Assembly (NCBI RefSeq): GCF_000717055.1
Contig: NZ_JNXI01000002.1
Span: 504,188-568,187, forward strand
DNA: 64,000 nt
Direction: 5' to 3'
Origin: Streptomyces iakyrus
GTDB lineage: Bacteria; Actinomycetota; Actinomycetes; Streptomycetales; Streptomycetaceae
Made by a program: the position numbers and the translations under genes. Under the pieces are notes generated by a model. That model was not told the origin of the DNA and made no database searches. It saw nothing but the letters and a program-made list of their open reading frames with translations. Positions 26,648-33,924 of the stretch are shown here, in pieces (within the stretch, counting starts at the first letter, position 1; each line of letters opens with the position of its first letter).

Positions 26648-27594
26648 ACGAGGTCCGCCTTGTCGTCGGGGGCGAGGCGCCGCTGCACCCAGGTCACCGC
26701 GAGGACGATCAGCAGCAGCACGACCGCGGCCGCCGAGGCGAGCCCCGTCTTGTTGAACTGGAACGCCAGCTTCACGGTCTGGATGACGAACGTCTCGGTG
26801 CCGGTCGCGCCGCCGGTCATGATGTAGGGGATCTCGAAGACCGAGAGCGAACCGGAGATCGAGAGGATCACCGTCAGGCTCAGGACCGGTTTGATGCCGG
26901 GCGCGATGATGTGGCGGAACTGGTGCCAGCGGTTCGCGCCGTCCAGTTCGGCCGCCTCGTACAGCTCCCCGGGGATCGACTGGATCGCGCCCAGGAAGAG
27001 CACGAAGTTCAGGCCCAGGTAGCGCCAGACGGAGACGGCGGCGAGAGAGGTGTTCGCCGACTCCGGGGTGCCCAGCCAGGCGCGGTCCGTCTGCACGCCG
27101 AGCAGGCTCAGCACCGAGTCGAGGGTGCCGCCGTCCTGGAAGAAGTAGAGGAAGACGAAGCCGATCGCGACGCCGTTGATCAGGTACGGGAAGAACAGCA
27201 CGCCCTTGAAGAAGTTCCGGAAGCGGACGTCGAAGCTGAGGATCGTGGCGAAGTAGAGCGCAGCCACGATCTGGATCACGGACGCCGCCAGGTAGTAGCC
27301 GCTGACCCAGAAGACCTCGAACAGCTCGGAGCGGGTGAAGAGTTCGGTGTAGTTCTCGGCGCCCGTGAAGTTCAGTTCGGGGCTCACTCCGTCCCAGTCG
27401 GTGAAGCTGTACGCGACCATGTTGGCGATCGGCGCGTAGGTGAAGACGATCAGGAGAGTGAGCGGGGCGAGCAGGAAGAGCCAGGGGGTGGCCCCGCGCC
27501 ACAGGCGTGCCGGGCGCGGGGCGGGTGCCGGGGCCGGGGCGGAGGCCGCCCCCGCGGCTGCCTTGACGGCCGCCGTCTCGGTCGTGCCCGTCAT
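26644..27594 (-). CDS. Carbohydrate ABC transporter permease (MalF type)
   Basis: This 316-residue protein has a Pro/Ala-rich cytosolic N-terminus, a first helix (WLFLLAPLTLLIVFTYAPI), the family segment YSFTDWDGVSPELNFTGAENYTELF, and the EAA loop GELYEAAELDGANRWHQFRHIIAPGIKPVLSL. It pairs with the MalG-type permease downstream. The start ATG at 27594 overlaps by one base the stop of the binding protein gene, so the three genes are translationally coupled. A longer N-terminus from 27627 is possible but would overlap the upstream gene. Confidence 0.87.
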   Translation of the reverse strand: MTGTTETAAVKAAAGAASAPAPAPAPRPARLWRGATPWLFLLAPLTLLIVFTYAPIANMVAYSFTDWDGVSPELNFTGAENYTELFTRSELFEVFWVSGYYLAASVIQIVAALYFATILSFDVRFRNFFKGVLFFPYLINGVAIGFVFLYFFQDGGTLDSVLSLLGVQTDRAWLGTPESANTSLAAVSVWRYLGLNFVLFLGAIQSIPGELYEAAELDGANRWHQFRHIIAPGIKPVLSLTVILSISGSLSVFEIPYIMTGGATGTETFVIQTVKLAFQFNKTGLASAAAVVLLLIVLAVTWVQRRLAPDDKADLV

Positions 27595-28907
27595 CAGTAC
27601 CCCAGCGACTTCTGGGTCTCGGTCCACTTCTCACCGAGGCCGTCCAGGTAGTCGTCCGGGTCGCCCTTCCGGGCGCCGCGGGCCATGTCGACGAGTTCCT
27701 TGCGGTAGTCGGGCTTGTTGATGCCGACCTCGGACTGGTTCTCGAGGGTCTTCAGCTCGGCGCCCTTGCTGTCGTCGAGGTCGAGGAGCTTGACGCCCGC
27801 CTCCTCGTACGGCTTCAGCATGCCGGGCAGCGGGGCGTCCTTGAGCGGGGACAGCGCCAGGTTGTCCCGCGCGTAGCCGGACTTGTCGGTGAACCAGTCG
27901 ATCCAGGCGCGGGCGGCCTGCTTGTGCTCGGAGTGGATGTTGACGGCCTGGTTGTAGTCGGGCGACGTCACCGCGCAGAACGTGCCGTCCTTCTGGGCGG
28001 GGAAGGGCATGAACCCGATGTCGTCCGGGTCGGCGCCGGCCTGCTTCGCCGCGCCCTGCATCTGGATGACCGCCCAGGATCCGAGCCACATGGTGGCGAT
28101 CTCGCCCTTGGCCAGCTTGGGCTTGGACGCCTCCCAGTTGGTCGTCGTCGGGTCCTTCTCTGCGAGCCCCTCGTGCACGATGTCGTACAGCAGGCCGTCC
28201 GCCACCCGCAGTTCGCCGCCCTCGGCCCAGGGGTTGCCCTCGGCCCACCTGGTGGTGGCCTGCTCGTCGCAGCTGACCGAGCCCCGGACGCCCGTCCACT
28301 GGCTGAGCGGCCAGCCGTCCTTGAAGTTGGTGTAGTAGGGCACCGCGTCGGTCTTCGACTTGATGGCCTTGAGGCCGGCGAGGAACTCGTCCGGTGTCGT
28401 GGGCCAGTCGGTGACCCCGGCCTGGCCCCACACCTTCTTGTTGTAGATGAACCCGGGGACCGCGCCGAGCGGGCTCTGGCCGTACACCTTGCCGCCGACG
28501 GCCGTGTAGTCGGTGAAGCGGTACTTCTCGCTCCGCTCGTCCTTGCCGCCCAGGGAGGCGAAGAACCTGGGGTAGTCCTTCTTCTCGATCACCGCGGGGA
28601 TCATGAGGACGTCGCCGTAGTTCTCCGTGTTCATACGGATCTTTACTTCGCCCTCGTAGTCGGTGATGCCGTCGAACTCGACCTTCACCTTCGGATACGT
28701 CTTGTTGAACTCGGCGGCGTACTTCTTCATCGTCCCGTCCTGCACGAGGTCGGTCCGGTGGGTGAGGACGGTGATGGTTCCGTCGGCCTTGGAGGGATCG
28801 TCGGGCGCCTTCGCGTCGGCGCCCTCGGCAGGGCCACCGGAGCCGGTGCAGCCGGAGGCCAGCAGGGCGGCGCCCACGGCGAGGGCGAGGAGGGTACGGC
28901 GGTTCAT
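27594..28907 (-). CDS. Sugar-binding lipoprotein of the mannoside ABC transporter
   Basis: The 437-residue extracytoplasmic solute-binding protein (SBP family 1) has a lipoprotein signal, MNRRTLLALAVGAALLASGCTGSGG, with lipobox ASGC. It then shows the CUT1 binding-protein pattern: ITVLTHRTDLVQDGTMKKYAAEFNKTYPKVKVEFDGITDYEGEVKIRMNTENYGDVLMIPAVIEKKDYPRFF. It would capture a sugar outside the cell and deliver it to the two permeases. ATG 28907 is preferred over ATG 28913 because GGAG is better spaced from it. Paired operator-like sites lie upstream, between this gene and the beta-mannosidase gene. Confidence 0.88.
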   Translation of the reverse strand: MNRRTLLALAVGAALLASGCTGSGGPAEGADAKAPDDPSKADGTITVLTHRTDLVQDGTMKKYAAEFNKTYPKVKVEFDGITDYEGEVKIRMNTENYGDVLMIPAVIEKKDYPRFFASLGGKDERSEKYRFTDYTAVGGKVYGQSPLGAVPGFIYNKKVWGQAGVTDWPTTPDEFLAGLKAIKSKTDAVPYYTNFKDGWPLSQWTGVRGSVSCDEQATTRWAEGNPWAEGGELRVADGLLYDIVHEGLAEKDPTTTNWEASKPKLAKGEIATMWLGSWAVIQMQGAAKQAGADPDDIGFMPFPAQKDGTFCAVTSPDYNQAVNIHSEHKQAARAWIDWFTDKSGYARDNLALSPLKDAPLPGMLKPYEEAGVKLLDLDDSKGAELKTLENQSEVGINKPDYRKELVDMARGARKGDPDDYLDGLGEKWTETQKSLGY

Positions 28908-28989
28908 GTGCATCAGCTCCGTTCGCGGAGGGGAACTCGGGACGGACGAGCACGTGCGGTATGGCTGGTTCGGAACTCTGGCAGCGTGT

Positions 28990-29005
28990 ACTCAACCGGT
29001 AAAGT
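28990..29005. promoter_or_regulatory. Candidate LacI-type operator 1
   Basis: CTCAACCGGTAAAG is an imperfect inverted repeat centred on CCGG, of the kind bound by LacI/GalR regulators. It lies about 80 bases upstream of the ABC transporter operon. A related site occurs 60 bases away, next to the beta-mannosidase gene, and the LacI-family gene at 31437 is the likely regulator. Confidence 0.5.
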
Positions 29006-29049
29006 CCCAATCCCGCCAACGATGCGAAACCGTCACACGACTCTTCACT

Positions 29050-29063
29050 GGACCGGTTAAGGG
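29050..29063. promoter_or_regulatory. Candidate LacI-type operator 2
   Basis: GGACCGGTTAAG reads as CTTAACCGGTCC on the other strand and shares the AACCGGT core with the site at 28990-29005. It ends just before the GGGAG ribosome binding site of the beta-mannosidase gene, so binding would block that transcript. Confidence 0.5.
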
Positions 29064-29070
29064 AGTGCGC

Positions 29071-31440
29071 ATGCTGGAGGCGACACCGCTCGGCGAGGGA
29101 TGGATCCTGCGACACGACTCGGACACGCTGCCCGCCGTCGTGCCGGGATGCGTGCACACCGACCTGATGGCCGCGGGGGTGATTCCGGACCCGTTCCTCG
29201 GCCGGAACGAGACCGAGGTCGCGTGGGTGGGGCGCCGGGACTGGACGTACGAGCGGGAGATCGGCGACTCGGAGGGGCAGGAGCAGACAGACCTGGTCTT
29301 CGACGGGCTCGACACCGTCGCCGAGATCTCCCTGGACGGGCGGCTGCTGGGGAAGGTGCGCAACATGCACCGCTCGTACCGGTTCGACGTGACGGGCCTG
29401 TCCGGGCGGCTGTCCGTGCGGTTCGTCTCCGCCTACGCCGAGGCCGAGGCCGTGCGGGGCCGGGTGGGCGAGCGGCCCGCCGCCTACGCCGAGCCCTACC
29501 AGTACTTGCGCAAGATGGCCTGCTCCTTCGGCTGGGACTGGGGGCCGACCCTGGTGACGGCCGGGATCTGGCGGCCGGTGCGCCTGGAGCACTGGTCGAC
29601 GGCCCGGATCGCGCGGGTCCGCCCGCTGGTCACCGTCGAGGACGGCTCGGGCGTCGTGGAGCTGGCCGTCGACGTCGAGCGGACCCGGGTCGAGGCACCG
29701 CTGGCGGTGGAGGCGTCCGCCGCGGGGGTGCGGGCGCGGGCCGAGATCGAGGGGTCCGGCGGGGTCGTACGGCTGCGGGTGCCGCACGCGCGGCTGTGGT
29801 GGCCGCGCGGATACGGCGAACAGCCGCTCTACGACGTGGAGTTGAAGCTGATGCACGGCGAAGAGGCGCTGGACGTGTGGCGGCGGCGGATCGGCTTCCG
29901 GACCGTGGAGCTGGACCGGCGGCCCGACGCGCACGGCACGGGCTTCACCCTCGTCGTCAACGGTGAGCGGCTCTTCGCACGGGGCGTCAACTGGATCCCC
30001 GACGACGTCTTCCCGTCCCGGATCACCCGAGAGCGCTACCGGGAGCGGCTGGAGCAGGCAGCCGGCGCGGGCATCGATCTCGTCCGGATCTGGGGCGGCG
30101 GGATCTATGAGAGCGAGGACTTCTACGACGCCTGCGACGAACTCGGGCTGCTGGTCTGGCAGGACTTCCCGTTCGCGTGCGCGGCGTACCCGGAGGAGCA
30201 GCCGCTGCGCGGCGAGGTGGAGGCCGAGGCGCGGGAGAACGTCGTACGGCTGATGCCGCACCCGTCGCTCGTGCTGTGGAACGGCAACAACGAGAACCTG
30301 TGGGGCTTCCGGGACTGGGAGTGGGAGCCCCACCTGGCCGGGGACTCCTGGGGCGAGGGCTACTACCTGGGCGTGCTGCCGCGTGTGGTGGCCGAGTTGG
30401 ACCCGACCCGGCCGTACACCGCGGGCAGCCCCTGGTCCGGGTCCTGGGACCACCACCCGAACGACCCGGCGCACGGCACCCACCACTCGTGGGAGGTGTG
30501 GAACCGGCAGGACTACGCAGACTACCGGCTGAGCGTGCCGCGGTTCGTCGCCGAGTTCGGCTGGCAGGCGCCGCCCGCGTACAGCACGCTGCGCCGGGCA
30601 CTGCCCGGGGAGGAGCTCGCGCCGGACTCCCCCGGCGTCCTGCACCACCAGAAGGCGGACGACGGCAACGGCAAGCTGGAGCGGGGGCTCGCACGGCATT
30701 TCGCCGTGCCGGACGGGGACTTCGACCGCTGGCACTACCTCATGCAGCTCAACCAGGCGCGGGCGGTCGCGGCCGGGATCGAGCACTGGCGCTCCCACTG
30801 GCCGGTCTGCGCGGGCACGGTCGTCTGGCAGCTCAACGACTGCTGGCCGGTGACGTCCTGGGCGGCGATCGACGGGGACGGCCGGGAGAAGCCGCTTTAC
30901 CACGAGCTGAAGCGCCTGTACGCGGACCGGTTGCCGACGTTCCAGGTGCGCGACGGCGAGCTGGTGCTGGCCGCCGTCAACCAGGGGCCGACCGAGTGGC
31001 GGGGAACTCTGACCCTGCGGCGGTCGTCCGTCGAGGGCGAGGTGCTGGGCCGGAAGGACGTGGACCTGGCGGCCGGGAGACGGGCCGTGGCCCGTGTCGG
31101 CGTGCCGCGGGAGCTGGTGCCCGCCGGGCCCGGGGAGTTCCTGGTCGCGGACGTCGACAGGCTGCGGGCGCTGCACTTCCCGGTGCCCGACCGTGAGGTG
31201 CCCTACCCCGTGCCGGAGTTCGACGTCGGGCTCACGCCGGGCGGCATCACGGTGACCGCCCGCACCCTCGTCCGGGACCTGCTGCTCCAGGCCGACCGGC
31301 TCGACCCCGGGGCGCGGGCCGACCGGGGGCTGGTCACGCTGCTGCCGGGCGAAGAGGTGACCATCGGGGTGCGCGGCTGGAAGACTCCGGACGCGAAGAC
31401 CGCCCGTTCGGCCCTGTACTGCGTGGAGCCCATCCGATGA
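29071..31440 (+). CDS. Beta-mannosidase (GH2)
   Basis: The 789-residue enzyme has the GH2 layout: a sugar-binding jelly roll (VPGCVHTDLMAAGVIPDPFLGRNE), an immunoglobulin-like domain and a TIM barrel. The acid/base Glu408 lies in VLWNGNNEN and the nucleophile Glu495 in PRFVAEFGWQAPP. RMACSFGWDWGP and CAGTVVWQLNDCWPVTSWA are typical of bacterial beta-mannosidases. There is no signal peptide, so it acts in the cytosol on imported manno-oligosaccharides. The ATG at 29071 follows GGGAG. Its stop overlaps the LacI regulator gene, so both are in one operon, divergent from the transporter. Confidence 0.92.
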   Translation: MLEATPLGEGWILRHDSDTLPAVVPGCVHTDLMAAGVIPDPFLGRNETEVAWVGRRDWTYEREIGDSEGQEQTDLVFDGLDTVAEISLDGRLLGKVRNMHRSYRFDVTGLSGRLSVRFVSAYAEAEAVRGRVGERPAAYAEPYQYLRKMACSFGWDWGPTLVTAGIWRPVRLEHWSTARIARVRPLVTVEDGSGVVELAVDVERTRVEAPLAVEASAAGVRARAEIEGSGGVVRLRVPHARLWWPRGYGEQPLYDVELKLMHGEEALDVWRRRIGFRTVELDRRPDAHGTGFTLVVNGERLFARGVNWIPDDVFPSRITRERYRERLEQAAGAGIDLVRIWGGGIYESEDFYDACDELGLLVWQDFPFACAAYPEEQPLRGEVEAEARENVVRLMPHPSLVLWNGNNENLWGFRDWEWEPHLAGDSWGEGYYLGVLPRVVAELDPTRPYTAGSPWSGSWDHHPNDPAHGTHHSWEVWNRQDYADYRLSVPRFVAEFGWQAPPAYSTLRRALPGEELAPDSPGVLHHQKADDGNGKLERGLARHFAVPDGDFDRWHYLMQLNQARAVAAGIEHWRSHWPVCAGTVVWQLNDCWPVTSWAAIDGDGREKPLYHELKRLYADRLPTFQVRDGELVLAAVNQGPTEWRGTLTLRRSSVEGEVLGRKDVDLAAGRRAVARVGVPRELVPAGPGEFLVADVDRLRALHFPVPDREVPYPVPEFDVGLTPGGITVTARTLVRDLLLQADRLDPGARADRGLVTLLPGEEVTIGVRGWKTPDAKTARSALYCVEPIR

Positions 31441-32471
31441 CGGCAACGCCGACCCCTCGCGTCACCATCAAGGACGTCGCCGCGCGCGCCGGTGTGTCCA
31501 AGGGCGCGGTGTCCCTCGCCTTCAACCACAAGCCGGGGCTGTCGGAGGCCACCCGGGACCGGATCTTCCTCGCGGCCCGGGAGCTGGGCTGGTCGCCGAG
31601 CCTCACGGCGCGGACGCTGGCCGGGTCGCGGGTGGACGTGGTCGGTCTCGCCGTGTGCCGGCCGGCGCGGGTGCTCGGCCTCGAACCCTGGTACATGGAG
31701 TTCGTCTCGGGTGTACAGAGCGTGCTGACCGAGCACTCCAGTTCGCTGCTGCTGCGGCTGGTACGGAACATGGACGAGGAGGTGGGCGTCCAGGAGACGT
31801 GGTGGCGGGGGCGGCAGATCGGCGGGTCGATCCTCGTCGACTTCCGGGCGGACGATCCGCGGGTGGCCATGACAGAGCGGCTCGGGATGCCGGTGGTCGC
31901 CGTCGGGCACCCCTCGCTGACCGGGGGACTCACCTCGGTGTGGACGGACGACGCCACGGCCGTGACGGAGGCGGTGCGGTACCTGGCCGCGCTGGGGCAC
32001 CGGCGGATCGCCCGGGTGGGCGGGGCGGCGGACCTCGGGCACACGGCGATCCGGACGGCGGCGTTCGACGAGACGGCGGGGGCGCTGGCGCTGGCCGGGG
32101 CCTGGCAGGTGGCGACGGACTTCTCGGGGGACGCGGGGGCCCGGGCGACGCGGTCGCTGCTGACGGCGGCGCCGGCCGACCGGCCGACCGCGATCGTGTA
32201 CGACAACGACATCATGGCGGTGGCGGGTCTTTCGGTGGCGGCGGAGATGGGGCTGCGGGTGCCGGAGGACGTGTCGCTGCTGGCGTGGGACGACTCGCAG
32301 CTGTGCCGGCTGACGCATCCGACGCTTTCGGCCATGAGCCATGACGTGCACGGTTTTGGAGCGGATGTGGCGAGGACACTGTTCTCGGTGATCAGCGAGG
32401 GTGAGGGTGGGTCCCATCCTGTGCCGACACCGGTGCTGACGCCTCGGGGGTCCACAGCGCCGCCTCGGTGA
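31437..32471 (+). CDS. LacI-family transcriptional regulator
   Basis: The 344-residue protein has an N-terminal LacI helix-turn-helix (VTIKDVAARAGVSKGAVSLAFNHKPGLSEATRDRI) with the hinge SLTARTLAGSR, followed by a periplasmic-binding-protein-like effector domain (VVGLAVCRP, TAIVYDNDIMAVAGLSVAAEMGLRVPEDVSLLAWDDSQLCRL). Its ATG overlaps the beta-mannosidase stop (ATGA). It probably represses both the mannosidase operon and the divergent ABC operon through the AACCGGT sites at 28990 and 29050, released by a mannoside. The effector is inferred. Confidence 0.88.
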   Translation: MTATPTPRVTIKDVAARAGVSKGAVSLAFNHKPGLSEATRDRIFLAARELGWSPSLTARTLAGSRVDVVGLAVCRPARVLGLEPWYMEFVSGVQSVLTEHSSSLLLRLVRNMDEEVGVQETWWRGRQIGGSILVDFRADDPRVAMTERLGMPVVAVGHPSLTGGLTSVWTDDATAVTEAVRYLAALGHRRIARVGGAADLGHTAIRTAAFDETAGALALAGAWQVATDFSGDAGARATRSLLTAAPADRPTAIVYDNDIMAVAGLSVAAEMGLRVPEDVSLLAWDDSQLCRLTHPTLSAMSHDVHGFGADVARTLFSVISEGEGGSHPVPTPVLTPRGSTAPPR

Positions 32472-32480
32472 GCGCCGTTC

Positions 32481-32552
32481 GGGGGTGCGGGTGCGTCGTG
32501 GCTGGGCGCGCCCGCGCGGCGGAGCCGCACATCGATACGGCCCCGCGCCCCT
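32481..32552 (-). repeat. R2-family dispersed repeat, copy b
   Basis: The reverse complement of this stretch matches 20352-20420, sharing ATCGATGTGCGGCTCCGCCG, GGGCGCG and CCACGACG. It lies directly after the LacI gene. Just beyond, CCCCGC and GCGGGG flank an A-containing loop (32541-32563), so the element may also end the transcript. Confidence 0.8.
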
Positions 32553-32617
32553 GAAAAGCGGGGCGTCGCACCACCCGGAGGTGTGACCTTCGCCGCTCCC
32601 CCCGCCAGGACTGTGCA

Positions 32618-32638
32618 GCTACGTTACCCATAAGTAGC
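32618..32638 (+). promoter_or_regulatory. Inverted repeat in the fadAB upstream region
   Basis: GCTAC and GTAGC flank an 11-base AT-rich centre that includes GTTACCCATAAG. It lies about 70 bases before the fadA start. TetR-type regulators of fatty-acid genes in actinobacteria use GTTAC/GTAAC-like arms, so an operator is plausible, but this is not proof. Confidence 0.35.
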
Positions 32639-32644
32639 ATGGGC

Positions 32645-32660
32645 CTGAGCGCGCGCTCAG
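32645..32660 (+). promoter_or_regulatory. Perfect 16-bp palindrome before fadA
   Basis: CTGAGCGCGCGCTCAG is a perfect palindrome, 46 bases before the fadA start and 6 bases after the preceding inverted repeat. It could be a regulator site or part of a leader stem. No cognate regulator gene is nearby. Confidence 0.4.
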
Positions 32661-32706
32661 CGCATCGCAGCAGCAATGCAGATCCTGACCCTGGAGGAGA
32701 GCCATC

Positions 32707-33924
32707 GTGCCTCGTACCGTCAGGGACGTCGTCTTCGTCGACGGCGTCCGCACCCCGTTCGGCAAGGCGGGCCCGAAGGGCATCTACCACGAGACCCGTG
32801 CCGACGACCTCGTCGTGAAGGCGATCCGGGAGCTGCTGCGCCGCAACCCCGGTCTCGACCCGAAGAAGATCGACGAGGTCGCCATCGCCGCGACCACGCA
32901 GATCGGTGACCAGGGCCTGACCATCGGCCGCACCGCCGGGATCCTCGCGGGTCTGCCGCAGTCCGTGCCGGGCTACTCCATCGACCGCATGTGCGCCGGC
33001 GCCCTGACCGCCGTCACCTCGGTCGCCGGTTCCGTGGCCTTCGGCGCCTACGACATCGCCATCGCGGGCGGTGTCGAGCACATGGGCCGCCACCCCATGG
33101 GCGAGGGCGTGGACCCCAACCCCCGGTTCGTCTCCGAGAAGCTGGTCGACGAGTCCGCCCTGTTCATGGGCATGACCGCGGAGAACCTGCACGACCGCTA
33201 CCCGCAGATCACCAAGCTGCGCGCCGACGAGTACGCCGTGCGCTCCCAGGAGAAGGCCGCCAAGGCGTACGCCAACGGCAAGATCCAGGCCGACCTGGTG
33301 CCGGTCTCGGTCCGCCGTACCAACGCCGAGGCCGGTGAGACGGGCTGGGGCCTGGTCACCGCCGACGAGCCGATGCGCCCGGGCACGACCCTGGAGAACC
33401 TCCAGGGCCTGAAGACCCCGTTCCGCGTCCACGGCCGGGTCACCGCCGGTAACGCGGCCGGTCTGAACGACGGCGCCACCGCCTCGCTGATCGCCTCCGA
33501 GGAGTTCGCGCGGGAGAACGACCTCCCCGTGAAGATGCGCCTGGTCTCCTACTCCTTCGCGGGCGTGGAGCCGGAGGTCATGGGCTACGGCCCGATCCCG
33601 GCGACGGAGAAGGCGCTGGCCCAGGCGGGCCTGTCGATCTCCGACATCGGCCTGTTCGAGATCAACGAGGCCTTCGCCGTCCAGGTCCTGGCCTTCCTCG
33701 ACCACTACGGCATCGCCGACGACGACGAGCGCGTCAACCAGTACGGCGGCGCCATCGCCTTCGGCCACCCGCTGGCCTCCTCCGGCGTCCGCCTGATGAC
33801 GCAGCTGGCCCGCCAGTTCGAGGAGCAGCCGCACGTCCGCTACGGCCTGACCACCATGTGCGTCGGCTTCGGCATGGGCGCGACGGTCATCTGGGAGAAC
33901 CCGCACTTCGAGGGGGACAAGTGA
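32707..33924 (+). CDS. fadA: Acetyl-CoA acyltransferase (thiolase)
   Basis: The 405-residue thiolase has the acyl-enzyme Cys96 in IDRMCAGALTAV, the family segments MGRHPMGEGVDPNP, NEAFAVQVLAF and NQYGGAIAFGHPLASSG (catalytic His), and the C-terminal LTTMCVGFGMGATV (second Cys). It performs the last step of fatty acid beta-oxidation, releasing acetyl-CoA. GGAGGA precedes the GTG start at 32707. The fadB GTG overlaps its stop (GTGA), the usual arrangement for the two subunits of a bacterial beta-oxidation complex. Palindromic sites upstream suggest repressor control. Confidence 0.93.
   Translation: MPRTVRDVVFVDGVRTPFGKAGPKGIYHETRADDLVVKAIRELLRRNPGLDPKKIDEVAIAATTQIGDQGLTIGRTAGILAGLPQSVPGYSIDRMCAGALTAVTSVAGSVAFGAYDIAIAGGVEHMGRHPMGEGVDPNPRFVSEKLVDESALFMGMTAENLHDRYPQITKLRADEYAVRSQEKAAKAYANGKIQADLVPVSVRRTNAEAGETGWGLVTADEPMRPGTTLENLQGLKTPFRVHGRVTAGNAAGLNDGATASLIASEEFARENDLPVKMRLVSYSFAGVEPEVMGYGPIPATEKALAQAGLSISDIGLFEINEAFAVQVLAFLDHYGIADDDERVNQYGGAIAFGHPLASSGVRLMTQLARQFEEQPHVRYGLTTMCVGFGMGATVIWENPHFEGDK

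Noticed and set aside
27631..31446. A very long open frame on the minus strand, over 1200 codons, across the mannoside unit
   Set aside because: It is the antisense or off-frame shadow of the binding protein and beta-mannosidase genes; the translation is a run of Arg/Gly/Pro/His without domains, as expected for high-GC DNA.
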